DNA from: G963667675 sp965249215
GTDB lineage: Bacteria; Chloroflexota; Dehalococcoidia; Lucifugimonadales; UBA3495
DNA: 64,000 nucleotides
Assembly (NCBI GenBank): GCA_965249215.1
Contig: CBDFLN010000001.1
Coordinates: forward strand, 496,001 to 560,000
Direction: 5' to 3'
Within the stretch, counting starts at the first letter, position 1. Every line of letters begins with the position of its first letter. Shown here piece after piece: positions 27,874 through 36,004 of this stretch. A program made the translations under genes and the position numbers. A model generated the notes under the pieces. It saw only the letters and a program-made list of their open reading frames with translations, was not told where the DNA came from and did not search any database.

Positions 27874-29211
27874 ATGGCAGAAAACGGCGCCGCCGAAAGG
27901 GACTTCGTCCTGAGGAGCGCGCGGGAAAACGATGTCAAGTTTGTCCGCCTTTGGTTTACCGACATACTGGGCAACCTCAAAGGCTTCACCATCGACGTCG
28001 ACGACCTGGAAGACGCCATCGAGCAAGGCGTGGGTTTCGACGGCACCGCCATCGAAGGCTTCGCCCGTATCGGCGAGAGCGACATGCGGGCCTTTCCCGA
28101 CCCGTCTACCTTCGCCATTCTCCCGTGGAGGCCTCGCCAGAACGCCGTGGCGCGCATGTTCTGCGACATTCGTACCCCCAGCGGCGAGCCCTTCATCGGC
28201 GATCCCAGGTACGCACTAAAACGCAACCTGGAACGGCTGGCCCAGTCTGGGTTCACTTACTACGTCGGGCCTGAGTTGGAGTTTTTCTACTTCCGCGACC
28301 CCACCACCCCCCAACCGCTGGACTCAAGCGGGTACTTCGACCAGCTTTCCAGCCAACCCGCAGCCGACCTGCGCCGGGACACGGTGCTCAATCTGGCGGA
28401 TATGGGCATACCCGTAAAATACTCCCACCACGAGGGCGCGCCCAGCCAGCACGAGATAGACCTCCAGTACACCGACGCCCTCACCATGGCCGACAACGTC
28501 ATGACCGCCAAGCTGGTCATCAAAGAGCTGGCCCAGCAGCGGGGGGCTCATGCCTCCTTCATGCCCAAGCCCATTGCCGGCAAAAACGGCTCGGGCATGC
28601 ACACCCACCAGTCCCTGTTCCGCGGCAACAAGAACGCCTTTTTTGACCACGATGATGATCACCGCCTGTCGCTAGTTGGCAAACGCTTCATCGCCGGGTT
28701 ACTCCGGCACGCTCCCGAAATCACTTTGGTGACCAACCAGTGGGTTAACTCCTACAAGCGCCTGGTTCCTGGGTACGAGGCCCCCGTATATGTATCCTGG
28801 GCCCACGTGGACCGCTCCGACCTTGTCCGGGTGCCCTCATACAAGCCAGGCTATGAGAATTCCATGCGTGTCGAATACCGTGCGCCGGACCCCGCCTGCA
28901 ATCCTTATTTGGCCTTCAGCGCCATGCTGGGGGCTGGAATGCGGGGTATCGAGGAAGAATACCCGGACCCGCCGCCTGTGGAGGGAGATGTCAATGCTAT
29001 GACTCCTGATGAGCGCCTTGCTCGGGGTATCAAGACCCTGCCCGGTAGCCTCAGCGAGGCCATCGCCTTGGCGGAGGAAAGCGAACTGCTCAGAAACACC
29101 CTGGGTGACCACATCCTGAATAGCTGCATACGCAACAAGAGAATTGAGTGGGAGGAATACCGGGCCACGGTAACCGACTACGAGGTTTCCCGCTACCTCC
29201 CCATCCTCTAG
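27874..29211 (+). CDS. glnA: Type I glutamine synthetase
   Basis: The 445-residue protein has the beta-grasp N-terminus ending in GVGFDGTAIEGFARIGESDM, the catalytic domain with GPELEFFYF (metal-binding Glu), HHEGAPSQHEID, the glutamate-site loop GSGMHTHQSL and NSYKRLVPGYEAPVYVSWA. The ATP/phosphate-site block RVEYRAPDPACNPYLAF is also present. It forms glutamine from glutamate, ammonia and ATP as a dodecamer. Length and the absence of an NLYDLP adenylylation segment point to the GSI-alpha subtype. A GlnA-like enzyme acting on another amine is an alternative, since the usual N-R-S-A-L segment reads V-D-R-S-D-L. GAGGAGG precedes the ATG. It is monocistronic and convergent with the first amidohydrolase. 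Confidence 0.9.
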   Translation: MAENGAAERDFVLRSARENDVKFVRLWFTDILGNLKGFTIDVDDLEDAIEQGVGFDGTAIEGFARIGESDMRAFPDPSTFAILPWRPRQNAVARMFCDIRTPSGEPFIGDPRYALKRNLERLAQSGFTYYVGPELEFFYFRDPTTPQPLDSSGYFDQLSSQPAADLRRDTVLNLADMGIPVKYSHHEGAPSQHEIDLQYTDALTMADNVMTAKLVIKELAQQRGAHASFMPKPIAGKNGSGMHTHQSLFRGNKNAFFDHDDDHRLSLVGKRFIAGLLRHAPEITLVTNQWVNSYKRLVPGYEAPVYVSWAHVDRSDLVRVPSYKPGYENSMRVEYRAPDPACNPYLAFSAMLGAGMRGIEEEYPDPPPVEGDVNAMTPDERLARGIKTLPGSLSEAIALAEESELLRNTLGDHILNSCIRNKRIEWEEYRATVTDYEVSRYLPIL

Positions 29212-29286
29212 CCCGGCCCGCCGTCCGCACCGCTGCTAGCCCGCCGGCAGAACCCGGTGGCAGGCCCGTCACCCACGCCCCCAACC

Positions 29287-29400
29287 TGTCATTCCAGCGC
29301 AGGCTGGAATCTCGCACCCCCGTCGCGGACCACCATCAAGGCCTCTCACGACCCTACGCATAAAACCACGTAGGGGCGAAAAATCTTTCGCCCCTACCCC
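29287..29400. repeat. Two REP-like palindromes
   Basis: A CATTCC-agcgcaggct-GGAATC element at about 29288-29311 and a TAGGGGCGAAA/TTTCGCCCCTA element at about 29371-29397 lie between glnA and the amidohydrolase terminator. Both families recur at other intergenic sites in the window. Confidence 0.75.
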
Positions 29401-29445
29401 AACCCCACAACCCAGTGCCATTCCCTGGATCCCCCACCCCGTCAA

Positions 29446-29476
29446 CAAAAAAACAGGCGCCCATCAGTGGGCGCCT
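29446..29476 (-). terminator. Rho-independent terminator of amidohydrolase 1
   Basis: On the minus strand AGGCGCCCA-CTGA-TGGGCGCCT forms a perfect 9-bp stem followed by GTTTTTTTG. It lies just past the amidohydrolase stop at 29515. Confidence 0.9.
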
Positions 29477-29514
29477 GCTTCAATAGGCCAATCAGGCCTG
29501 CTGTCGGTAGGCCT

Positions 29515-30642
29515 CTAGTCCAGCTTGTAAACCCTGGTGGCGTTACCGCCCACTATCTTCTCCTTTTCCTCTTCGGTACAGTCCTCCAGGATTTGCTCGA
29601 TTATCTCCCGGCTCCTGGGGAACGTCCCCTCTCCGTGGGGGTAGTCCGAACCCCACTGCATCTGGTCCACGCCTATGACGTCCCTTAACTGGACGCCCAG
29701 GGCATCCTCTTGGAAACCGAGGAACACGTTGCGGTGGAAGAAGTCGCTCGGCAGCGCCCCATCTTGGAACCGGTAACCCTTCATCCCCGAAGGCCTCTGG
29801 GAGTACGTGAAGTCAATCCTGTCCAGGAAATGGGGTACCCAGCATAGCTCGTGTTCTATCGCGCCCGCCTGGAGCTCGGGATAGCGCTCGAAGACCCCGG
29901 TGTAAATCATGTTGGCCAGGGACATCCGCACCCAGTGGTCCGCGTTGGCCAGCATCGCCGGATTGTTTATCTCCATATCCTCGTTGGACGCAAATTCCTG
30001 TCCTGGGCCGGGGCGGTTGCTGGCTATGTGCAAGCTCAGGGGGATCCCCAGGTCCTGGGCCGCTGCCCACAGAGGATCGTACCCCGGCAGGTTGTAGCCC
30101 CTTCCTTCGGGCGGATACACCGTGATGAAGCCTCCCGCCAGCCCCATCTTCGCCGACCGTTCCAACTCCTTTACGCTTGTCGTTACGTCGTCTACGTTCA
30201 GCATGGCGATGCCCTTGAGCCGCCTGGGGAACGGCTTGCAGAATTCCGCCAGCCAGTCGTTGTATATCGAAGTCATCGCCGTCAGCAGGTCGCTGTCCGG
30301 AACGCTGTACAGCACGCCGCCAACAGTTGGGTAGATGATGCTCACGTCGACGCCGTCTATGTCCAGGTCCTTGACGTGCTCCTCCGGGATGTAGCCTCCG
30401 AGCAGGACATCGTCGAAAGTCGAACGCTTGCCCAGTTCTTCCGGGTTCTCGAACCTCAGGCCTGGATGAGAGCCGGCTCCGGTGCCCAGCACCCGGTAGC
30501 CGTCATAGTACCACCAGTCCCCGTCGTCCTTTGAAACAAGGTTCGGCGCTCGGTCCTTGTACTTGGCCGGGGTCCTGCTGGTCCACAGGTCCGCGGGCTC
30601 AAATACGTGGTTATCTGAAGAAACGACTCTGTAATCGCCCAT
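29515..30642 (-). CDS. Amidohydrolase_2-family metal-dependent hydrolase, paralog 1
   Basis: The 375-residue TIM-barrel protein begins YRVVSSDNHVFEPADLW, the first-strand metal-binding motif of this amidohydrolase branch (D-N-H-x-x-E-P). It continues with GVDVSIIYPTVG, LKGIAMLNVDD, the His-containing SLHIASN strand, IEHELCWVPHFLDRIDFTY and the metal Asp in QWGSDYPHGEGTFPRSR. The branch is related to ACMSD-like decarboxylases and hydrolases; the exact substrate is unknown. ATG 30642 has AGGAG 7 bp upstream and is preferred over an open upstream extension to 30708. It is the most divergent of four paralogs in this window and has its own promoter and terminator. Confidence 0.87.
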   Translation of the reverse strand: MGDYRVVSSDNHVFEPADLWTSRTPAKYKDRAPNLVSKDDGDWWYYDGYRVLGTGAGSHPGLRFENPEELGKRSTFDDVLLGGYIPEEHVKDLDIDGVDVSIIYPTVGGVLYSVPDSDLLTAMTSIYNDWLAEFCKPFPRRLKGIAMLNVDDVTTSVKELERSAKMGLAGGFITVYPPEGRGYNLPGYDPLWAAAQDLGIPLSLHIASNRPGPGQEFASNEDMEINNPAMLANADHWVRMSLANMIYTGVFERYPELQAGAIEHELCWVPHFLDRIDFTYSQRPSGMKGYRFQDGALPSDFFHRNVFLGFQEDALGVQLRDVIGVDQMQWGSDYPHGEGTFPRSREIIEQILEDCTEEEKEKIVGGNATRVYKLD

Positions 30643-30743
30643 GCTTGATCTCCTAGTTCCCCTCTCAGTTTCTCTTGCCGGGCCGCCTGGCGCCCTCTGA
30701 GCAGCCATGCTCGACTAACCTGGGCAACTCCCCAGCATGGGCA

Positions 30744-30773
30744 ATTGTCCAATACCTCCCATACCTTGTCAAT
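30744..30773 (-). promoter_or_regulatory. Probable sigma-70 promoter of amidohydrolase 1
   Basis: TTGACA at 30773-30768 and GACAAT at 30749-30744 are separated by 18 bp on the minus strand, about 100 bp upstream of the start codon. Confidence 0.55.
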
Positions 30774-31027
30774 GGGCTGCTTTGGGCCGGTCCCGTACCG
30801 GTTTAACTGGCCCCACAACTAGGCGCCCCAGCCGCAATCTTGTCTGCTCACCCTCACGGTAGGGGTGTCTTAGGACAACCTGGGGCCTCGCCAAGGCGGT
30901 AGTCCGCCGTGAGCCAGTGGGCGGCTTAGACCCGCAGGCCCAAGGCGTAGAGGACGAGCCTCCTTGAGAGGCGCGATTGATACGGTTCCGGCGCAAGGGT
31001 GCCGGTCACGGACTGCCGGTTCTTCTA

Positions 31028-31132
31028 CTAAGAAGGCACCTTATAGGTCATCTTGCACTTTATGCAGTAAGCGGTCCCTGACTCATTCACTTTGAGGACG
31101 CGGCCGCATCGGTCGCAGCTATAAGTGGCCAT
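31028..31132 (-). CDS. 34-residue zinc-ribbon protein
   Basis: ATG 31132 opens a complete 34-codon frame. It contains YSCDRCGRVLKV and AYCIKCKMTYKV, two CxxC pairs spaced 14 residues apart, the layout of a minimal zinc ribbon. It is too short for many gene finders. The start has only a weak AGGG-like ribosome binding site. The role is unknown; such mini-ribbons often act as small nucleic-acid or protein-binding modules. About 250 bp between it and the amidohydrolase promoter show no recognised gene. Confidence 0.6.
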   Translation of the reverse strand: MATYSCDRCGRVLKVNESGTAYCIKCKMTYKVPS

Positions 31133-31374
31133 ATCTATAACCCTATCGTAACCCTGCCTCTTTGGAGCAGGGCACTCCCCTTACGGCGAATTGGTCCGGG
31201 TTTCTTCCAGGTGACAGACTTCTCGGGGTCTCCAGGCATTTCTAAATCCGGGACTTGGCAGTTGCAATCCACGCCGGGTGGATGCTGCATCGAGCGGCCT
31301 CAACTACCCAACATCTAGAGGCGGGTCATCTCCGGCTCAGGTATTTACGATACCTCTCCCCCGCAGGCAATTCG

Positions 31375-31560
31375 TGGCCCATCCCCAACGGCCGCTGCAG
31401 AGCCAACCTGCGGTCCCTCCCCAACGGCTGCTGCAGAGCCAATCTGTGCCCGCATCCCCACCGGCCGTCGTGGAGCCAATCTGCGGTCCCTCCCCAACGG
31501 CTGGTACAGAGCCAATCTGTGCCCGCATTCCCAACGGCTACCGTGAAGCCCAAGTGTATC
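31375..31560. repeat. 36-37-bp tandem repeat array
   Basis: GAGCCAA recurs at 31400, 31436, 31473 and 31509 within a conserved unit that includes CCCAACGGC. The frames that cross it on either strand are repeat translations, not recognisable proteins. Confidence 0.8.
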
Positions 31561-31789
31561 ACGCCGCCCGTCGGCCCGAAATAGCAACTGTTCCCGGACC
31601 TCGCCACCTCACTCCAGCCGTTCTCCCGTCATAGCCGCAGCCCTCCCCGCCATCACCGTCTCCCCATGCCGTCGTTCCCAGCCCCCACCCGCGATCGCTC
31701 CCCAGCACGAAGACCTCTGCACACCGGTCATTCCCGCGCACGAAGACCTCTGCACAACCGTCATTCCAGAACACGAAACCCATTGCGTA

Positions 31790-32400
31790 GCCCGGGCCTA
31801 GGCTGTCCGTTCGTCCTCTTGCGCACGAAACCCATTAGGTAGCCCGGGACTAGGCTGTCCGTTCGTCCTCTTGCGCACGAAACCCACTGCATAGCCTGGG
31901 ACTAGGCTGTCCGTTCGTCCTCTTGCGCACGAAGACCATTGCGTAGCCTGGGCCAAGGCTGTCCGTTCGTCCTCTTGCGCACGAAACCCATTACGTAGCT
32001 CGGGACTAGGTTGTCCGTTCGCCCTCTTGGGCACGAAACCCACTGCGTAGCCTGGGCCAAGGCTCTCCGTTCGTCCTCTTGCGCACGAAACCCACTGCGT
32101 AGCCCGGGACTAGGCTGTCCGTTCGTCCTCTTGCGCACGAAACCCACTGCATAGCCTGGGACTAGGCTGTCCGTTCGTCCTCTTGCGCACGAAACCCACT
32201 GCATAGCCTGGGACTAGGCTGTCCGTTCGTCCTCTTGCGCACGAAACCCACTGCACAGCCTGAGCCAAGGTTGTCCGTTCGTCCTCTTGCGCACGAAACC
32301 CACTGCACAGCCTGAGCCAAGGTTGTCCGTTCGTCCTCTTGCGCACAAAGACCATTGCATAGCCTGGATTAGGTTGTCCGTTCGTCCTGCGGGAAATCGA
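31790..32400. repeat. 52-bp minisatellite, about 12 copies
   Basis: The core TGTCCGTTCGTCCTCTTGCG recurs every 52 bp from 31804 (31804, 31856, 31908, 31960, 32012 and on) to about 32375. The 32064 copy has CTCCGTTCG and the last unit lacks one base. The spacer between cores always reads CACGAA(A/G)(A/C)CCA-TTGCGTAGCC-like. It lies between genes in a 1.5-kb stretch with no long gene. Confidence 0.93.
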
Positions 32401-32529
32401 AGGGCGAACGGACAACCGTAGTTGTGCTAAGGTCTCCGCTCCAATATTGCCCTTCCCACTGTCGCGGTTTGTCCCGTCCGGGGGGTTACGCAACGGTCCC
32501 TCACCAGCGGTCATTCCCGGCCCCCAAAC

Positions 32530-32556
32530 CCGTCATTCCCGCGCAGGCGGGAAGCT
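32530..32556. repeat. REP-like GTCATTCCCGCGCAGGCGGGAA palindrome
   Basis: An inverted repeat TTCCCGC-gcag-GCGGGAA sits between the 52-bp array and the paralog 2 terminator. The same element recurs at about 57209, 59874 and in the 41-42 kb array. Confidence 0.7.
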
Positions 32557-32608
32557 CGCGCCTCCTGGTCCCCCACGTTCCCGGTGGCCGCGGCCGCGCC
32601 CCTCACAA

Positions 32609-32645
32609 ACAAAAAAGCAAGCGCACCCCAAGGTGCGCCTGCTTC
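32609..32645 (-). terminator. Rho-independent terminator of amidohydrolase 2
   Basis: On the minus strand GCGCACC-TTGG-GGTGCGC, extended by AAGCA/TGCTT arms, is followed by TTTTTTGTTTG. Confidence 0.88.
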
Positions 32646-32678
32646 AATTGCCCATCGGACCTGCAGGATTCGAAAAGC

Positions 32679-33791
32679 CTAGCCCAGGTGATACACCCTG
32701 GCCGCGTTGCCGCCGGCTATCTTCACCTTCTCCTCCTCCGTACAGTCCGCCAGTACCTCCTCGATTATCTGGCGGCTCCGGGGGAAGGTCCCCTCCGAGT
32801 GGGGATAGTCCGACCCCCACTGCAGGTTGTCCACCCCGATTATGTGCCTGTCCCTCACACCGGGGCCGTCTTCCTGGAATCCAAGGAACACGTTGCTGTG
32901 GAAGTAGTCGCTGGGCAGCATGTCCCCCTTGAACCGCTGGTCCGTCATCCACTCCCCCGACCGCTGCGTGTAGGTGTAGTCTATCCGGTCCAGAAAGTGG
33001 GGCACCCACGATAGCTCGTGCTCTACCGAGCCTACTTGCAGGCCGGGGTACTTCTCGAATACTCCCCCGAAGATCAGGTCGGTCAGGGACATCCGCGGCC
33101 AATAGTCGGCGTTGCAGATGAACGTCGGCCTGTAGTTCTCCAGGCTCGCAAATTCACTGTCGTTCCGGTTGCTGGAAATGTGCAGCCCAAGGGGCATTCC
33201 CAGGCCCTGGGCCGCCGCCCACAGCGGGTCGTACATCGGCTGGTCATATAGCCGGTCCTCGGGGGGATAGCAGGGGATCATAGCCCCCACAAAGCCCAGC
33301 TTGTGGGCCCGCTCCAGCTCCTTGACTCCCACGCCCACGTCATCCACGTTGAGCATGGCAATGCCCTTCAGCCGCTTCGGGAACGCCGCGCAGAATTCAC
33401 CGACCCAGTCGTTGTAGGTCCTGCAAATCGAGTCCAGCAGCTCGCTGTCCTTTACGTTGTACAATAAACTGGCGACGGTGGGATAGATGATGCTCACGTC
33501 CACGCCGTCGATGTCCAGGTCCTTGACGTGCTCCTCGGGAATCCAGCCGCCCTTACGGTGCTCGCCTAGCTTCAAGCCCATCGAGCCAGGGTCTTCGAAC
33601 CTGCGCCCGATGTCGCCAGACCCCCCGCCTACACCGCCGATACTCTTGCCCTCGCAGATCCAGGCATCACTGCCGTCCACGTTATGCACTTGGGGCACCC
33701 GGTCCTTGAATTTCGGTTCGGCCCTGCTGACCCACAACTCCGGCGGCTCGGTTATGTGGTTGTCCGCCGATATGATCCTGTAGCTGGACAT
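32679..33791 (-). CDS. Amidohydrolase_2-family metal-dependent hydrolase, paralog 2
   Basis: The 370-residue protein shows YRIISADNHITEPPELW, GVDVSIIYPTVA, LKGIAMLNVDDVG, LGLHISSNR, VEHELSWVPHFLDRIDYTY and QWGSDYPHSEGTFPRSR, the same metal-site pattern as its neighbours. It is closest to paralog 4 (shared GAMIP.YPPE, NYRPTFICNADYWPRMSL). It should hydrolyse or decarboxylate an unknown organic substrate in the cytoplasm; no signal peptide is present. ATG 33791 follows GGGAGGT by 6 bp, and an in-frame extension to 33872 lacks such support. It has its own promoter and terminator, so it is probably monocistronic. Confidence 0.88.
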   Translation of the reverse strand: MSSYRIISADNHITEPPELWVSRAEPKFKDRVPQVHNVDGSDAWICEGKSIGGVGGGSGDIGRRFEDPGSMGLKLGEHRKGGWIPEEHVKDLDIDGVDVSIIYPTVASLLYNVKDSELLDSICRTYNDWVGEFCAAFPKRLKGIAMLNVDDVGVGVKELERAHKLGFVGAMIPCYPPEDRLYDQPMYDPLWAAAQGLGMPLGLHISSNRNDSEFASLENYRPTFICNADYWPRMSLTDLIFGGVFEKYPGLQVGSVEHELSWVPHFLDRIDYTYTQRSGEWMTDQRFKGDMLPSDYFHSNVFLGFQEDGPGVRDRHIIGVDNLQWGSDYPHSEGTFPRSRQIIEEVLADCTEEEKVKIAGGNAARVYHLG

Positions 33792-33902
33792 GGTTGACCT
33801 CCCACTACTTTGTGATCGCGGCATTCCCTTTGTTTCGTCGCAACGCGTCACCGGAACAACTTCAACTGCCAACCGGAGCTACGCCGCATTCACGTATTCG
33901 TA

Positions 33903-33931
33903 ATTTTGCTATAACCCCATCGCACTGTCAA
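33903..33931 (-). promoter_or_regulatory. Probable sigma-70 promoter of amidohydrolase 2
   Basis: TTGACA at 33931-33926 and CAAAAT at 33908-33903 are 17 bp apart on the minus strand, about 112 bp before the start codon. Confidence 0.6.
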
Positions 33932-34038
33932 CACTCGCCAGGCTGCGGCCCAACGTCCCCCTTGACCCAATTGGTGGTAAAGGACCCGCAGGATTCGTGG
34001 GTTGTTTCGCGTCCTGCATAAGGACTGGGGGCGTCAGG

Positions 34039-34449
34039 CTACGGTTCGGCTCCGATTCGCTCGAGGGCAGCCTTGGCGAGGAACCCTGAGCGAGTTTCCC
34101 CAGCCTCCCTGGCTTCTCGGTCGATCTTCTTCAGGATTCGCGAGGGCATACTGATGTTGATTCTCACGGCCACGTCCACCGCAAGGTCAGCCAGGTCCAC
34201 GTCCACCACGGCCCATACACCGCCCGCGTAGTCCTCGTTGGCCATGTGCTCTTCCAGCGGTCTCATCGGGGGGGCCTCTGTGCCTCGCTCCTTCAACACG
34301 GCAAGGTGTAGCCGAATGGCTTCCTCGACGCCCCCGGGGCCGAATACGCCTTCCAGGGTTTCAGCGCCTGAGAAGCATCCAGGCAGGTCGGGGACCGTGA
34401 CTCCGTAGCTGCTCCCCTCGTCGTGGTGAATGACTATCGGGAATTGCAA
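34039..34449 (-). CDS. hicB: HicB-family antitoxin
   Basis: The 136-residue protein begins with the HicB partial RNase H-like fold (FPIVIHHDEGSSYGVTVPDL, PGCFSGAETLEGVF, EEAIRLHL). It ends with a ribbon-helix-helix-like DNA-binding region (VAVRINISMPSRILKKIDRE and GETRSGFLAKAALERI). It should neutralise HicA and repress the operon. It follows hicA by 4 bp on the same strand, the usual HicA-HicB order. An extra segment of about 20 residues (RGTEAPPMRPLEEHM) separates the two domains. Confidence 0.88.
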   Translation of the reverse strand: MQFPIVIHHDEGSSYGVTVPDLPGCFSGAETLEGVFGPGGVEEAIRLHLAVLKERGTEAPPMRPLEEHMANEDYAGGVWAVVDVDLADLAVDVAVRINISMPSRILKKIDREAREAGETRSGFLAKAALERIGAEP

Positions 34450-34453
34450 AGCT

Positions 34454-34642
34454 CTATCTCCACTGCCATCCGGCTTGCCTGTAAATGTTCCTGAGTGTGC
34501 CTACGGGTATGTCCCTGAGCGGGTGCGGGACGGTGACGTGGTTGGCCCTTTCCGGGTGAACGAAAATGTGGTGGCTCCCGCTCGTCCGGTCCAAGTCCCA
34601 GCCCTCACGCTCCAACCTGCGTATTACCTCCCTGCTATCCAT
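34454..34642 (-). CDS. hicA: HicA-family mRNA interferase toxin
   Basis: The 62-residue protein has the dsRBD-like HicA fold, DSREVIRRLEREGWDLDRTS, followed by the catalytic His context GSHHIFVHPE and VTVPHPLRDIPVGTLRNI. Length and order match type II HicA toxins, which cleave mRNA until bound by HicB. ATG 34642 has no Shine-Dalgarno sequence: the palindrome and a TTGACA box lie directly upstream, so the message may be leaderless. Confidence 0.88.
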   Translation of the reverse strand: MDSREVIRRLEREGWDLDRTSGSHHIFVHPERANHVTVPHPLRDIPVGTLRNIYRQAGWQWR

Positions 34643-34681
34643 GTGTATTCTCTACACAACACAGGCTTGAATGTCAAGGAA
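34642..34681 (-). promoter_or_regulatory. hicAB promoter with overlapping operator palindrome
   Basis: TTGACA lies at about 34681-34676 on the minus strand. A perfect inverted repeat TGTGTA-N5-TACACA spans 34642-34658, covering the expected -10 region and touching the hicA ATG. A palindrome at the promoter fits autorepression by the HicB DNA-binding domain. The -10 hexamer itself is weak (TAGAGA). Confidence 0.55.
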
Positions 34682-34790
34682 TCTTGGAGCGTTTGTACTC
34701 AGCTAGTGGGATTTTGAGTCAGAATTCGGCGTCTCACCCCAAAATTAATGGTCGCGAAAGGATTCCAAGTTCCCCCCGCCCGCCAACAAG

Positions 34791-34815
34791 AAAGGGCGCT
34801 CCTTTAGAAGCGCCC
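34791..34815 (-). terminator. Probable terminator of amidohydrolases 4-3
   Basis: On the minus strand GGGCGCT and AGCGCCC pair around a short AT-rich loop, followed by TTTCTTG. The stem is 7 bp and the U-tract is short. Confidence 0.65.
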
Positions 34816-34856
34816 CATCCATCAACCAACCATCCCCTTCAATGGGGAATCAAGCC

Positions 34857-35966
34857 TTAGCCCAGGTTGTACACCCTGGCGGCATTCCCGCCGACGATCT
34901 TGGCCTTCTCTTCTTCCGTGCAGTCAGCTAGAAGGTTGTCCAGAATCTCCCGGCTCCTCGGGAACGTAGACTCGGGGTGGGGATAGTCCGAGCCCCATTG
35001 CAGCGTGTCCACGCCGATCACGTGGCGGTCCCTTATGCCCAGGGCGTCTTCCTGGAATCCGACAAAGCAGTTGCTGCGGAAATAGTCGCTGGGAAACGCG
35101 TCATCCCCAAACTTGATCCTCGACGGAAAGGGGGTCCTTTGCGTGTAGGTGTAGTCCATCCGGTCCAGGAAGTGCGACGCCCACGACAACTCATGCTCCA
35201 CCGACCCTACCTGCAGCTTGGGGTACCGCTCGAAAGCGCCGCTGAAGATGATGTCGCCCAACGCCATCCGCACCCAGTGGTCCAAGTTGGTCACGAAAGC
35301 GGCCCTTACGTTCACCGGATTCTTATAGAACCCCGACCGGTTGGTGCCCGCGTGCAGGCTCAGCGGCATCCCCAGGTCCTGGGCCGCAGCCCACAGCGGG
35401 TCGTACTCCTGGTTCTCGTAAATCATCGCAAAGGGAGGTTGCACCGTGATCATCCCCCCGATCAAGCCTATCTTGGACCCCCGCTCCAACTCCTTCACCG
35501 CCATCCCAACGTCGTCCAAGTTCAGCATCGCTATGCCCTTCAGCCGGCTGGGCGCCGCGCCGCAGAACTCCGCAATCCAATCGTTGTACACCGAGCATAT
35601 CTCGGTGAGCAGGTCGCTATCCTCCGCCCCGTAGGCCATTACGCCGACCGTTGGGTAGATGATGCCGATGTCCGTCCCGTCCAGGTCCAGGTCCTTCACG
35701 TGCTCTTCCGGAATATACCCCCCCGGACGGTTCTGCTCTATCCTGCCGCCCCCCATCAACTGCCTGGGGTCTGCAAACCTCGCGCCCACCTTGCCCGACC
35801 CGCCGGCGCCGCTTATCCAATGGCCGTCGCATACCCAGGAGTCGGCATTTTCACCATGCTCCAAGTGCGGCGCCCTGTCCTTGAATTTCGACGAAATCCT
35901 GCTCGTCCAAAGGTCTGCCGGCTCGGTGACGTGGTTGTCTGACGATATTATCCTGGAGTAGGACAT
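34857..35966 (-). CDS. Amidohydrolase_2-family metal-dependent hydrolase, paralog 3
   Basis: The 369-residue protein begins SRIISSDNHVTEPADLW and carries GTDIGIIYPTVG, LKGIAMLNLDDVG, LSLHAGTNRSGF, VEHELSWASHFLDRMDYTY and QWGSDYPHPESTFPRSR. Metal ligands are kept, but WVPHFLDR reads WASHFLDR, and the first part of the barrel differs from paralogs 2 and 4 (GAGGSGKVGARF). The substrate pocket therefore probably differs. Its start is 38 bp after the paralog 4 stop, so paralogs 4 and 3 form one transcript. GAGAGG precedes the ATG. Confidence 0.88.
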   Translation of the reverse strand: MSYSRIISSDNHVTEPADLWTSRISSKFKDRAPHLEHGENADSWVCDGHWISGAGGSGKVGARFADPRQLMGGGRIEQNRPGGYIPEEHVKDLDLDGTDIGIIYPTVGVMAYGAEDSDLLTEICSVYNDWIAEFCGAAPSRLKGIAMLNLDDVGMAVKELERGSKIGLIGGMITVQPPFAMIYENQEYDPLWAAAQDLGMPLSLHAGTNRSGFYKNPVNVRAAFVTNLDHWVRMALGDIIFSGAFERYPKLQVGSVEHELSWASHFLDRMDYTYTQRTPFPSRIKFGDDAFPSDYFRSNCFVGFQEDALGIRDRHVIGVDTLQWGSDYPHPESTFPRSREILDNLLADCTEEEKAKIVGGNAARVYNLG

Positions 35967-36004
35967 GCTTGGCCTCTCAGATCCTTAGCTCGCTCTCTAC
36001 TATT

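Noticed and set aside
30780..31027. Structured RNA gene (RNase P, 6S, SRP or tmRNA)
   Set aside because: The interval contains some hairpins but none of the conserved sequence signatures of these RNAs could be found.
31790..32400. CRISPR array
   Set aside because: The 52-bp period has conserved sequence throughout with no unique spacers, and no cas genes are near.
31790..32514. Minus-strand repeat frames through the 52-bp minisatellite
   Set aside because: The translation merely repeats the unit with changing frame (52 is not a multiple of three) and has no start context.
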